Part shown: one piece after another, positions 25,640 to 35,704 of the stretch
How the letters are laid out: the number at the start of each line of letters is the position of its first letter
Position numbering within the stretch: position 1 is the stretch's first letter
Source of the DNA: Erysipelothrix tonsillarum DSM 14972
GTDB lineage: Bacteria > Bacillota_I > Bacilli_A > Erysipelotrichales > Erysipelotrichaceae
Direction: 5' to 3'
NCBI RefSeq assembly: GCF_000373785.1
Contig: NZ_KB892377.1
Span: 299,616 to 363,615 of the forward strand
DNA: 64,000 nucleotides
Notes under the pieces: generated by a model
Database searches by the model: none
Told to the model about the DNA's origin: nothing
Seen by the model: only the letters and a program-made list of their open reading frames with translations
Program-made: the position numbers and the translations under genes

Positions 25640-26290
25640 GACAACTGTTTACAAACAATATACATGCAATTATTTATTTGTGTGACAGTAAAGATATCCC
25701 ATTCAACATATCGGACTGAAGTTGCAGTTTTAGTTTTTTTCGATTTTAGTATGATCAGATTTTTTCTGTGACAGATTTAATAATTGAAATTCCTTTAGCA
25801 TCATAATCCTTTGAAGTAAGTTCTTTTAACTGACCTCGTCGAGCATCTGTACAAAATGCAATTATTTCATTTTTTTATATTTAACTGAATACGGTTTACC
25901 ACCTATGGCTGAACCGTCTTTTTTATGGCGAATAGGCGTTTTAATCTCTGCCAATGAATTTCTCCAAGCTAATGCTTTTCTTAGTGTAATGGATGTAATA
26001 GCAGTATCAGGGATAAATTGGTTTGCTCTGTAAAGATTTGCTTTATATGTTTGTTCTTTAACATCGTATTTTGATAATTCAATCATTTCTATTACTATTT
26101 CTTTAGGAGAGATTCTCGATTTCGGTAAATCGTCTTTTTTCATTTCTTTTAAGAAATTTCGTTCTGCATTTATTGCTTTTTGTTTACTGTCAAATCTGGG
26201 TCGTTATATGCTTTTTACTTTTGCCAGATGGTCTCGGTAGCTGATATCAAAATACCAGGTATTTCATGTTTGATCTTTATAAACAGGCAT
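25640..26290 (-). pseudogene. Tyrosine recombinase (integrase), decayed
   Basis: From 26290 leftwards the frames read MPVYKDQT, NTWYFDISYRDHLAKVKS (an arm-binding domain), KAINAERNFLKEMKKDDLPK, then the core-binding helices AITSITLRKALAWRNSLAEI. A fragment DARRGQLKELTSKDYDAKG with the first catalytic Arg follows in another frame. Stops and shifts separate them, and the C-terminal HxxR and Tyr are not found. It is the remnant of an integrase for a lost element. The best uninterrupted piece spans 25862-26143. Confidence 0.6.
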
Positions 26291-26367
26291 ACTAAAATCA
26301 TCCTTTCACTATTCATGAGATCGTTAAAAGGTAGTTTGTTTAATTATCTTTTTGTTAGCGATAACTA

Positions 26368-26760
26368 TTAGTAATTTATAGAGTTAATTAGTCTTACTAA
26401 ATCATCGGCGTTCCAAAGTACAATGTTATTTGAATCTGCAAGTTCTCTTGCAGGTCTTCTAAAACTATTGTTTGTTACAATTATGCCAACGTGTGAGTCG
26501 AAAAATTTTAGTCCGTAAATTATTTCTTTGACGGTACCATAGTTTATTGGAGCGTTATGAAATTTACATTGAAATGCAAATTTCTCTTTTGTCAAATCTC
26601 AACTGCACCACTTTTACTTTTATTAAAGTCTATCTCATACGCCGTTTTGAAGTCAAATATTTTTCGTGGCATTGACTTAATTATGAAACAAATATCATCA
26701 AGATATTGTTTCGCTATATCATAGATCGATTTTCTATCGGTATAAACCTTCGCACGATTG
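26368..26760 (-). pseudogene. Mrr-like restriction endonuclease fragment
   Basis: The 75-residue piece 26368-26595 has FAFQCKFHNAPINYGTVKEI followed by VGIIVTNNSFRRPARELADSNNIVLWNADDLVRL. This is the second half of an Mrr_cat-type PD-(D/E)xK domain, with Q-x-K as the end of the catalytic motif. The preceding frame (IFDFKTAYEIDFNKSKSGAVEI) supplies the first part after a frame change near 26590. No intact N-terminus is found upstream. Confidence 0.55.
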
Positions 26761-27426
26761 CATTCGCGCGTTCATTGGTTCCACGTTAAAAAGAACAGTC
26801 GGGGTCACAATTATAGAGCTTACCCCAATCGCTTTGCAATAATTTTTAAGGTTTTAAATTTTAATCTGGTCTCGACTGCTTTTGATTTCATGATGATTTT
26901 ATTTTCTTCTATAAATTTTCGAATTAAAATTGATGTGTAATATCATATCGGTATTCCCCTTAATAATCCTGATCATTCTTGAACATCGATCCACGATAGG
27001 TTTAATTGTTTCAGATTTTTTTTCGATATAAGTGCTGCTTTAAACAAGGAGTTAATAAGTTATCTATAGACTTTGAGTGCGTCACAATTAGTCCGAAATC
27101 GAGGGAACATCTCATTATTCCGAATAATCTCGTCCCCCGGTTAGCTATTGAAAATAATTAAACATTTATTGCTAATCCATGCAACAATTTCATTTTTTTC
27201 TTATGCTTAAGGTAAATACCGTTTTTAAAATAGTCGTTCTTTATAATCTATGATTAACAACGTGAATTTTTACATTATTTTTCAAAGACGGTTCGATTAT
27301 TTTGTTGAAGAAATACCACATTTTTGTTGTGATTAAGGACGCCTAAAGAAAGCGTTTGCAACGTATTTTGTGTATGATATGATTCAGAAGATAGTGCTAC
27401 AATAGACAGCATAATAGGGGGGATAT

Positions 27427-27657
27427 ATGCTAAGAAAATCACGTGTTTTGCATTACTTTTATCAATTTTTGCTTTATGGCACAAGTACGGTTCATGCAGC
27501 TGATAGTGCATCAGCAAGTGGTTATGGTTACGAAGTAAATGGTGACTCATTATTTACTGGTTCTATAACAGGTAAGAATTCAAATATTGCGACAGCAACA
27601 ATTGTCAGTGCATATTATTATGATACATCTGGAAATGTAAAAAAAAGCTCCAAATAA
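27427..27657 (+). CDS. Small secreted peptide gene, damaged and next to an IS
   Basis: A 76-residue frame after GGGGGG at 27416-27421. The mature-looking part (ADSASASGYGYEVNGDSLFTGSITG, then SNIATATIVSAYYYDTSGNVKKSSK) is Ser/Gly/Tyr-rich and resembles small secreted bacteriocin-type proteins. The first 20 residues are not a good signal peptide, but an alternative frame across the same bases reads KKITCFALLLSIFAL, so a frameshift within the signal sequence is likely. The frame ends three bases before an IS3-family element, so the C-terminus may also be lost. No family assigned. Confidence 0.4.
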   Translation: MLRKSRVLHYFYQFLLYGTSTVHAADSASASGYGYEVNGDSLFTGSITGKNSNIATATIVSAYYYDTSGNVKKSSK

Positions 27658-27694
27658 ATGAACTGAACCCCAAATCTTGGATAATCTAATTATC

Positions 27695-28535
27695 TTATAA
27701 ATTTAAGGATTGATTCCTGTATTGAACAGGAGTTAGTCCTTTTAGTTTGGTCTTAATTCTCTTATTATTATAATAGTCAATATATTCATAAATTGCATCA
27801 ATTAATTCTTCTAGCTTTTTATACTTATGTTCTTGGTCATAATACATTTATGATTTTAGTAGCCCAAAAAAGCCCTCCATGAGTCCGTTATCAATACTAT
27901 TTCCCTTGCGTGACATACTTCTAATCATCGAATGTGCTTCTAATTCTTTCACATAAAATTGATGCTGGTATTGCCAGCCCCTATCTGAATGAATAATTGT
28001 TCCTTACGTATCGTTATAAGAAAATGGTTTGTGAAGCATGTCTCTAGTTTGATCCAAATTAGGACTTGTAGATATGTTGTAAGATACAATGTATCTACCA
28101 TATGCATCAAGTATTGGTGAAAGATAGATTTTCTTCCCTTGCACATTAAACTCAGTGATATCCGTAAACCATTTTTGATTGGGTTTATCGGCTTCAAAGT
28201 TCCTTTGAACTCGATTCTCAATAATGGTTCCCACTGTCCCTTTATATGAAGAGTACTTACGTTTCTTCCGTATGATTGAATGTAATCCCATTTTATTCAT
28301 AAGTCTCAAGACTTTCTTATGATTTACACGAATTCCTCGATTATTTAGTTCTAAAGTAATTCTACGATAACCATATCGACCTTTGTGATCATAATAGATT
28401 TCTATAATCTCTCGCATAAGTTCGTCGTTTTTAGTATCAAAATCAATTTTTGAAACGTAGAAGTACTAAGTTGATCGAGCGAGTCCAGATATTTTTTAAA
28501 GGATCTCTAAGGGATATTTTTGTCGTAGTAAGGAG
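27695..28535 (-). pseudogene. IS3-family orfB transposase, frameshifted
   Basis: The largest piece (28004-28417) has the HTH_21 part GRYGYRRITLELNNRGIRVN and the first DDE Asp in WFTDITEFNVQGKKIYLSPILD. After a frame change near 28010 it continues with HSDRGWQYQ (second Asp), SRKGNSIDNGLMEGFFG (Glu) and a stop within the last 60 residues. Its N-terminal end also carries stops (28440-28530). Confidence 0.78.
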
Positions 28536-28536
28536 A

Positions 28537-29038
28537 CTACTCTGGTTTTTTCTTCTTTTCGCGCTCCACCCTTTGTTTCACTACGGCATTCAATTTTTTT
28601 AAATATTCATTCTCTGCTTCCAAATACTTGTTTTTTTTCTTCAATGCTTTTAGTTCATCATCAACTGTTAATGGTTTATTTGGTTTTGTCATAGATGGTT
28701 TCCCTTGTTTCCGTTCTATGACATTATATCCGTTTTCTTTATAATTTTTAATCCAATTGTAAATCATTCCATCAGAACTTAATCCAAGTTCGATGGCGAC
28801 AGCTATGGTACTTTCTCTATCCATTAAAATGCGATTTATTACTTCTAACTTAAACTCATGAGAATAAACGCGACTTTTGTTTCGTCTTAGAACATTGAGT
28901 CCATGTTGATCAATAAGTCTTACCAAATATTTAATACTCGATTTATTAATACCATACTCATTTACTCATGAACATACTGGTTGTCCTAACTTTCGTTTTT
29001 CATATATTTCAATTTTTTGTTTTCATGTTAGCTTAGCC
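28537..29038 (-). pseudogene. IS3-family orfA, interrupted near its start
   Basis: The 129-residue piece 28537-28926 carries a helix-turn-helix (FKLEVINRILMDRESTIAVAIELGLSSDGMIYNWIKNY) and a C-terminal coiled coil (DELKALKKKNKYLEAENEYLKKL). The true start is near 29038 (MAKLT), but stops occur in the first 35 codons. Confidence 0.65.
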
Positions 29039-29115
29039 ATAAAAAAAACCGCTCCTCCTCATCTTTCTCCAAGATTCGGGGTGCGGTTCATAGTCGGGAG
29101 GGCTCCTTTTATTAT

Positions 29116-29148
29116 AAAAAAACAACCGCCCCTTGGGTGGTGCGGTTG
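29116..29148 (-). terminator. Terminator downstream of the LPXTG protein gene
   Basis: Stem CAACCGC (29123-29129) and GCGGTTG (29142-29148); read on the minus strand it is followed by seven T residues. Confidence 0.75.
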
Positions 29149-29302
29149 AGATTTGAATTTAGGAAAAAGACTTTTCTACTTTTATTTTACTACTCCAATA
29201 TAGTATGTGTTTTTTTGGACTATTAACAACTTATTTACTCGTTTATATTCTCTTCTCTAAATCTAGTTAGTAGGCATTTAATTTTTTTGTTTGCAATTAA
29301 AA

Positions 29303-30955
29303 TTAATATAGTGCCAAGTGCCCATAGAATATAAACAAAAGATAGAATTTCATATTTTTTTTCCCTATTCCTGTTTTAGGTAGTATTTCTCTACTTTTAT
29401 TATTTTTGGTGGTTAATGATAGTACACTTGCTTCTTTTTTGTCCTTTTCTGCGTCTAGAAGGTTGGTAGAGTTGCCAAGGTTTACTGAGTCACCTGTGTA
29501 TTCTGGCTCAGTTGGCTTATTTGATTGTTCATTTTGTGGACTATTAGGATTGATAATAGTTCCAGTATCGTCTATGGAATCTTCTATAATTGACCAACGA
29601 GCGTATAAATTTATATCCTTATCGATTAATAAGTCGAGACTGACTTTATTTTTTAGTTGTTCATCACTATACCAACCTTCGAAATAATAATTTTTGTGTT
29701 TTAAAATTGGCAGAGTATAAATAGTGTTTTCTTCAATATCCAAACTAATATTTTCAATATCTTCTAGGTTCGAATGTAAATTAAGTTTTTTTGTTTTTTT
29801 CTTAATACTAAATTGAACTGGATTTGATAATTCTAAATTTTCTAATCCATTCTTTGTAAAGATACTAAATTGCAAGAAATTTGAATCATTGTTATTGTGA
29901 AATCTGAAAGATTTTGTAAAAGTAAGTGTTTCATCGCTTGTTAATATCTTATATTTTTTAGGATTATCAATTTCAGTAAGTGATAAATAGTAACCATCAT
30001 TTTTTTTAATCCAATCTGATTCTAAGGGTTCAAAATTATCGTTATCATAAAAAACAATCATTGAGGTATTAGAAAAAGGGCCATTGTTGTGTACTGAAAA
30101 ACTAAGATCAACTAAGTCCCCATCTGTAAGTTCGGCCATGGTAGATGAAGAAACTTCTAGTTTGGAAGACATGAACCTAGGTGTGTAGTTAGGAACTAAA
30201 GATGTTGATATTGATGGAAAAATAGGAGTTTGTCCTTCCATTTTAGTTGCAAGAAGTTGAAGTTGAAATAAAGGATAACCACGATCATTAAAATTTTTTC
30301 CAATAACATTAGTTTTGTAATTAAATCTAAAGTCTCCGAATGACTCGACCATATCAAAATTTTCAGAATATAAAATATTACCATTTTCATCAACTGGCCG
30401 CACAAGAATATTATAGGTCCAAGGCCATTGGTTTAAATTACAATCACCGTTTAACATCATTAATAAATCTTTTCTAGACACAGTAAACGAATCAAATTCG
30501 CTATCTAATGGAATCTGTTCCTCAATGTCTTGATAACGTCCATATTTTGACCAAATTTGATAATGAGCTCCAAATTTTTTTCCATCAATTGTAAATACTA
30601 TTTTCGGAATCTGGAGACTTTGTATTTCTGTTGACGAATCGTATCTTTCAGTCAAAACTTCGATACTTACATTCTCTCCATAAGTATTGGAATTAATTTC
30701 GAAATTTTTTAACGAATATTCGACTGTGTCATTACTTTTAAGACTATTCTTTGATGCAGTAATCGTCGCATTGGGAAAAGGGATTGAATCTTGTTCCTTA
30801 ATTTTAGAAGTACTAATATCAATTACAGGCTCAATTATATCCTCTGAGTTAAGAGAAGTATGTATAATTTCATCAGCAAATACGATATTACTGGTTCCAA
30901 TCATAACAATAATTAGTGTAGATACTGAAAATATTTTTTTTATGTTTTTTTTCAT
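29303..30955 (-). CDS. LPXTG surface protein with InlB-type repeat; anchor tail frameshifted
   Basis: A 550-residue exported protein. Signal peptide KKIFSVSTLIIVMIGTSNIVFA. A long beta-rich extracellular region follows, then a Listeria-Bacteroides (Flg_new/InlB B) repeat around residues 395-455 (NYYFEGWYSDEQLKNKV ... DINLYARW), an Asn/Pro/Glu linker and LPKTG near 526. After LPKTG the frame as read gives a short unnatural tail. One extra A in A8 (T8 on the plus strand, 29355-29362) restores a standard sorting signal: a hydrophobic helix (EILSFVYILWALGTILILIA) then KKIK. As read, the protein would probably be secreted rather than sortase-anchored. An adhesin or matrix-binding role is likely. 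Confidence 0.75.
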   Translation of the reverse strand: MKKNIKKIFSVSTLIIVMIGTSNIVFADEIIHTSLNSEDIIEPVIDISTSKIKEQDSIPFPNATITASKNSLKSNDTVEYSLKNFEINSNTYGENVSIEVLTERYDSSTEIQSLQIPKIVFTIDGKKFGAHYQIWSKYGRYQDIEEQIPLDSEFDSFTVSRKDLLMMLNGDCNLNQWPWTYNILVRPVDENGNILYSENFDMVESFGDFRFNYKTNVIGKNFNDRGYPLFQLQLLATKMEGQTPIFPSISTSLVPNYTPRFMSSKLEVSSSTMAELTDGDLVDLSFSVHNNGPFSNTSMIVFYDNDNFEPLESDWIKKNDGYYLSLTEIDNPKKYKILTSDETLTFTKSFRFHNNNDSNFLQFSIFTKNGLENLELSNPVQFSIKKKTKKLNLHSNLEDIENISLDIEENTIYTLPILKHKNYYFEGWYSDEQLKNKVSLDLLIDKDINLYARWSIIEDSIDDTGTIINPNSPQNEQSNKPTEPEYTGDSVNLGNSTNLLDAEKDKKEASVLSLTTKNNKSREILPKTGIGKKNMKFYLLFIFYGHLALY

Positions 30956-30984
30956 ATTAAGTTCCTTTCTTGTCTGAATATAAT

Positions 30985-32298
30985 TTATGAATATAATTCA
31001 ATTGATTTCCACTTATAGAATCCATAGAGTGTGGTAATTATTTCTGCACAAGTAAGTGCAAACCAGATGGCATCTGTACCGAATATATTGGGCAGTATAA
31101 TTTAAAAAAGAATTAAAGGTAAGGTAGAACGCATTAGCGAAATAATTGTAGATTCTTTTTGGTAGTCCAATGCTTGAAGCAGTGTGGTAATAGCGATATT
31201 CACCGCAGCAAATGGAAGGTTTAAAAAATATTTCGTTGATAGACTAGATGTTAAAAAGACTAAACTACTTTCGTTGGTGAATATGTTTATGATAAATGGT
31301 GCAAATAAAAATATAAATACAGTGTAAATAAAGCCTAAAGTTAGGTTAAATATAATTCCTGATCTACTCAAAGATTTTAGGCGATTGTGTTCATTGCATC
31401 CTGAATAGAAGCTAATAGCTGGTTGAATTCCCTGGGATATTCCTAGAAAAGATGTGAGCGCAATCAGGGAAATATAACCAATAATGACATATGAAGATAA
31501 AGTTATTTCACCTAAATGGTGGTGATTAATTGTCATATTGTATAGTAGGGTAACGAAACCAATTGAAAAATTTGTAATAAAAGCAGATAACCCTTTTGAA
31601 AAAATAGCAAACATATCCTTGAAGTAAACCTTAGTTAATTTGAAACTTAGTAATCCTTTTTTAAAAATGAAATGCGGCAGTAAAATTAAAACACTAAAGA
31701 TAGGACCTAGAGCAGTAGCCAGCGCCGCTCCAGATAATCCCATATTTAAAGGATACATAAAAAACCAATCTAAAATGATATTGGAAATTGATCCAATAAT
31801 CAAAGCCCACATTGCTAATTTAGGAGCATTATCATTTCTTGCAAATGTGCTCAACGTAAAACTAAACAAAAGAAAAGGGGATGCGGTTATGAAATATCTC
31901 AAGTATAATTTTGTATCTTCAAAAATTAAGTTTGTCGCACCTAATATTTGTGCCAGTTGATTTATGAATATATTTCCAAGAATAACAATCGCAATTGATA
32001 AGATAGCGGTGATTAAATTGGCTTGGTTAAATAATGTATTTGCTTTTTTATAATCTTTGTAACCGATAGCAGCTGAGACCATCACTCCCGCTCCAACTGA
32101 AATCATCATTGCTAACGCAATCATAATTTCAACGACGGGTATCGCAATACCAGCTGCAGCTAGTGAATCTGGTCCTAATTTTTTTCCAATAAAAATCCCA
32201 TCGATTATAAAATATATAGAATTAAATATTAATCCTATCATCTGAGGTATTGCATATCGCGTAATAATCTTTTTGTTTGATAACTCTAAATATTCCAT
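30985..32298 (-). pseudogene. MATE-family multidrug exporter with premature stop
   Basis: Starts MEYLELSNKKIITRYAIPQM and shows the MATE layout: repeated helices with GIFIGKKLGPDSLAAAGIAIPV and a second half related to the first. A TAA at 31102-31104 ends the frame at residue 398. The same frame continues IILPNIFGTDAIWFALTCAE and GFYKWKSIELYS to a stop at 30985, so one base change truncated a protein of about 437 residues. The loss is the last transmembrane helix, so partial function is possible. It has a strong ribosome site (AAGGAGG) and a leader with a terminator upstream, suggesting induction by attenuation. Confidence 0.8.
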
Positions 32299-32317
32299 AA
32301 AACCTCCTTAAAAAGAC

Positions 32318-32420
32318 AAAAAAAGGCCAAAGTAAGCATTTACTTTGGCCTTGCATGCGAGAATAGATTTAGACCCGGCAGTCTTTTATGTGGACATATC
32401 CTATCACAGATATATTTAGG
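32318..32420 (-). promoter_or_regulatory. Leader with attenuator-type terminator before the MATE gene
   Basis: On the minus strand TTGAAA and TAGGAT with 17-base spacing form a promoter near 32400-32430. The short leader contains AGAC-TGCCGG-GTCT and a GCATGC palindrome. It ends in a perfect terminator (AAGGCCAAAGTA/TACTTTGGCC plus T7, 32318-32352) only about 15 bases before the ribosome site. A terminator between a promoter and an efflux-pump gene implies conditional readthrough, by a riboswitch, a regulatory protein or ribosome stalling. I cannot match it to a known riboswitch. Confidence 0.6.
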
Positions 32421-32793
32421 TTTCAAGTAAAAAAATCCTAATAGTTAAAAATGCGCGATTTTATGGAAATACTGATAATTTAAACAATATAGATAAACGT
32501 CCTTTAACTTAGGATAATTGTGTAATTATCTTTCTAATCTAGAATTATTTCGATTAATTCGAAAAAAAACGAATTAGAGTATGTAATCCAATTGAGAATT
32601 TTTAACGGGGATATATGATTTAAGATGAAAAATCGCAATCTAAAATTTTAAAAAAATATACAACCTATCTATCAAATAACAATTTATAGTAACTCAATAT
32701 GAATGCATAATTGAAAAACATATCATTACACGATATTATATAGATAAACAGACAGTGTGTTTCTTATTCACATATATCTTATGGGGGAAGTCC

Positions 32794-34965
32794 ATGAAAA
32801 AAATGGCGCTTGTTTTTACCGCTTTGACCGCATTTCTTCTTTTTGTAGTGTCCTTTGAGCAATTTAATCTTGGCTATAAAGTAAGTCAATCAACATTGTT
32901 TAAAGAAGCAGTACTCGATGGTGACCTACAGGTTATAACCTTTAACTTAAGCGCAGAATCCTTTAATGGAAGTATCGAGGGATTTGAAAAGTCAGTTGTC
33001 GAACTATTTCAAAATACACCTTATGACGGCTATGTTAGAAATGATAGCAATAAATCATATAATATGTATTTATCAACATCAAATCCAGATGCTTTGAAAC
33101 ATCTAGCCCTTTCCAAGGATGTAACAAATTTTGATTTTAGAGCACCAACAGAATCTCGTTTTATTTCGAATAGCATCAACCAAGCGGATGCTTCTGCTTA
33201 TGTGCTTCAATTTGACCGAACAGAAAGCATTCCCAATAGTAATGATTTTAATATGCAAGTCAATTATTATCCCATCGCACAGTTATCAGATTCAAATCAT
33301 TCAAAGAACCAAGCGAATAAAATTTTAATTTTATCTTTTTTTGTTCCTGTAAATGAGGTGGATCATTTTAAAGACTCACTCTTGAATGATTATTTCGGAG
33401 CGGAATTTTCGTGTCCACCGTATTCTAAAGAAACTCAGAGAATCTGTGGCGCGTTGTTGCAATTAGATAGTAAAACGACATTCAAGATTGATGGGATGAT
33501 GCGTTACCCGATCAATCAAAATCCTTTTGAATATCCTAATTCAATTCTTATCTTAACTTTCTTCTCACTATTTACAGTACTCATTAGTATCAGTGTTGCT
33601 CGTGAACGTGAGATAAACATTCGGCAAATGCATGGGAATTATAATTATATTATTTTCAAACGGATATTTTTAAATATGGTCTTATCGATGATTGGTGTCT
33701 TTGCACTAACCCTTGCAATATTAAGTGTATTCAGGATTGGTTTTTTCAATCGGATATCATATCAATATTTATATAATCTATTTAAAATGCTGCTATATTT
33801 CATCGCAATTATTTCTTTAACGACATTTTTATTCTATATTTTTCAAAAGTTGAATATGAGTGTTCATAAGTTAAAAAGTGTATCAGAAAATCGTTTTATT
33901 GATGTTCTTATTCCCATTTTCAAAATAACCTCGATAATTATTGTCCTCGTGCCATTGGTGTCCACTTACTACTCATACAGTAATACTAAGGACTATGTAA
34001 AAGAATTAAACCAACAAGATGATCTGGTTAAAGGTACTGTCGTGAATAATATCCATTATGGTTTTCAGGCTTCAATTGAACAACAAGATGCGAATAATGA
34101 TTTCCTGTTTAAAAAAGTAGAGGAGTATGATTTAGACTTCATAAGCTCAGAACATATTATGGCGTATGGGGAAACGTATTCTTATTTAATTACAAATCGT
34201 AATGCACTGAGTCGAGAGCCAATATATACGACTAATGGTGAAAAACTCAATGTTAAAAACATATCTGTAAACAGCATTTTAATACCGGAATCCTCAAGTT
34301 TTATACCCGATTTTGATGATGATGTTAATATTATCCATGTAGTATCCACACCAACAATTTTTGCTCCTTACAATATGGAGAATCAACAAAATGTAATAAT
34401 AAATGCACCTATTTATGTAGTCGTAGATCCTTCAGAACAAGTTTTATCATCGATTAATTATATGTCGATCATTTCTACGGAAGCTACAAATCTTAACTTA
34501 GAGCAGTTCTCTGCAGATGTCGCTCAAGAAATTATTGAACCGATCACCATATTACGGGCAGATTTACTTTCCCAAATCGAGAATGACTTGGATGGGTACC
34601 GTAACGGATTTATTGCCTTATTTGGAAATATTCTCTTATTATCGATTAGTTTTACAACATTGGTATTAGAATCAGCATTTAGTAGAAAAGGGAGTCTGCT
34701 CGCAATACGATATATCCACGGACAATCTTGGTTTAGTCGATATAAAGAAATAATTGGTACATTAATAATTGCGCTCTTTATTCCTTTTGTTTTTATCCTT
34801 CTAAGCAGTGCAAGCAAAGTTACGGAATTTGTACCCATGATTAATATAGGTCTTCTAACAGGATTCTTCGCAATACTGCTTGTGGTAGATATAATCATCA
34901 CCTATTTCTCAATACGAAGATTTGAACAAAAGCATTTGTTAGCAACATTAAAGGGGGACATATAA
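32794..34965 (+). CDS. Bacteriocin-associated membrane protein (DUF1430/MacB-like permease) 1
   Basis: A 723-residue permease starting at ATG 32794 after GGGGGAAG. One N-terminal helix (MALVFTALTAFLLFVVSF) is followed by an extracellular domain of about 230 residues, three central helices (about 245-360), a second extracellular domain, and three C-terminal helices (from about 610). This doubled FtsX-like layout is typical of DUF1430 proteins found beside lactococcin-972-type bacteriocin genes. It overlaps the ATPase gene by one base. It is closely similar along its length to the protein at 45474-47618, so the two pairs are paralogues. No intact bacteriocin gene is adjacent. Confidence 0.82.
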   Translation: MKKMALVFTALTAFLLFVVSFEQFNLGYKVSQSTLFKEAVLDGDLQVITFNLSAESFNGSIEGFEKSVVELFQNTPYDGYVRNDSNKSYNMYLSTSNPDALKHLALSKDVTNFDFRAPTESRFISNSINQADASAYVLQFDRTESIPNSNDFNMQVNYYPIAQLSDSNHSKNQANKILILSFFVPVNEVDHFKDSLLNDYFGAEFSCPPYSKETQRICGALLQLDSKTTFKIDGMMRYPINQNPFEYPNSILILTFFSLFTVLISISVAREREINIRQMHGNYNYIIFKRIFLNMVLSMIGVFALTLAILSVFRIGFFNRISYQYLYNLFKMLLYFIAIISLTTFLFYIFQKLNMSVHKLKSVSENRFIDVLIPIFKITSIIIVLVPLVSTYYSYSNTKDYVKELNQQDDLVKGTVVNNIHYGFQASIEQQDANNDFLFKKVEEYDLDFISSEHIMAYGETYSYLITNRNALSREPIYTTNGEKLNVKNISVNSILIPESSSFIPDFDDDVNIIHVVSTPTIFAPYNMENQQNVIINAPIYVVVDPSEQVLSSINYMSIISTEATNLNLEQFSADVAQEIIEPITILRADLLSQIENDLDGYRNGFIALFGNILLLSISFTTLVLESAFSRKGSLLAIRYIHGQSWFSRYKEIIGTLIIALFIPFVFILLSSASKVTEFVPMINIGLLTGFFAILLVVDIIITYFSIRRFEQKHLLATLKGDI

Positions 34966-35606
34966 TGGCTATTCAAATAAATAACATTACAAAAAAGTAT
35001 GGCGACCGGATAATACTTAATAACTATTCATTAATAATACCGAAAAACAGTTTCACTGTGATTGCAGGAACGTCAGGATCGGGTAAGAGTACACTCTTAA
35101 ATATCATCGGATTATTGGATACACCTGATTATGGTGAGGTTACGATCTTAGGCCACAAAAATATAAAACCATTTTCTTCGAAAGCAACAAAACTTCTGCG
35201 CAATAATATCGGCTATCTCTTTCAAAACTTTGCCCTTATCCCCGAAAAGTCCGTAGAATATAATCTAAATATCGCATTGGATTCAGTTCGAAGCAAAAAT
35301 AAGGATACAGCGATTACCGATGCTTTGAAAATGGTTGGTTTGTCTGAAATACGAAAACAAAAAGTTTATCAATGTTCTGGAGGTGAACAGCAACGGATTG
35401 CGGTTGCAAGACTTTTACTAAAACCTTGCGATATTATTCTTGCTGATGAGCCAACAGGGAGTCTTGATGAAGAGAATAAACATATTATTTTTTATCTTTT
35501 AAAGAAACTTCAAGATTTGGGTAAGACGGTTGTCGTTGTTACGCACGATCCGGATTTAATTGATATAGCAGATCATGTAGTGCGTTTAGAACCGCAGAAT
35601 CAATAA
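34965..35606 (+). CDS. ABC transporter ATP-binding protein (LolD/MacB type) 1
   Basis: A 213-residue ATPase with Walker A GTSGSGKST (about 35-43), Q-loop LFQNFALIPEKS, signature CSGGEQQR, Walker [14 protein letters not shown] and switch VVTHDPDL. It belongs to the MacB/LolD branch that pairs with FtsX-like permeases. The start shares one base with the stop of the permease gene, so the two are coupled and likely form one exporter or immunity pump. A near copy lies at 47618-48265. Confidence 0.92.
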   Translation: MAIQINNITKKYGDRIILNNYSLIIPKNSFTVIAGTSGSGKSTLLNIIGLLDTPDYGEVTILGHKNIKPFSSKATKLLRNNIGYLFQNFALIPEKSVEYNLNIALDSVRSKNKDTAITDALKMVGLSEIRKQKVYQCSGGEQQRIAVARLLLKPCDIILADEPTGSLDEENKHIIFYLLKKLQDLGKTVVVVTHDPDLIDIADHVVRLEPQNQ

Positions 35607-35670
35607 AGATAAAACGATTGAAAACATATTATTATGAATCAATTTGAGGTCTATTTTAGTAGAATAATCA

Positions 35671-35704
35671 ATTCTGATGGTTGTGTGGGATGGATTATCC
35701 ACCA
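35671..35704 (+). ncRNA. Remnant of small-RNA family B, copy 2
   Basis: TTCTG..GG-TTGTG..GGATGG-A-TTATCC-ACCA at 35672-35704 matches the block at 21254-21286. Promoter and terminator are not clear here (a weak T-rich stop lies near 35810-35830). The surrounding 35607-36200 has no convincing gene; one short frame fragment (DDEIYVVIDKGSEVLVPLQKK near 36020-36080) may be a gene relic. Confidence 0.35.

Larger units (their letters stand above)
27660..29091 (-). mobile_element. IS3-family insertion sequence, inactive
   Basis: Terminal inverted repeats of about 22 bp with three mismatches: GAACTGAACCCCAAATCTTGG at the left reads against GAACCGCACCCCGAATCTTGG at the right. It contains orfA (28537-29038) and orfB (27695-28535) on the minus strand, both with stops or frame changes. 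No target duplication found. Length 1.4 kb fits the family. Confidence 0.78.

Noticed and set aside
26758..27426. Possible genes in 26.76-27.43 kb
   Set aside because: Only short frames with stops in every frame; no ribosome site tied to a plausible product until 27427.
33131..33328. 65-residue frame inside the DUF1430 gene
   Set aside because: Overlaps a much longer, well supported gene in another frame.
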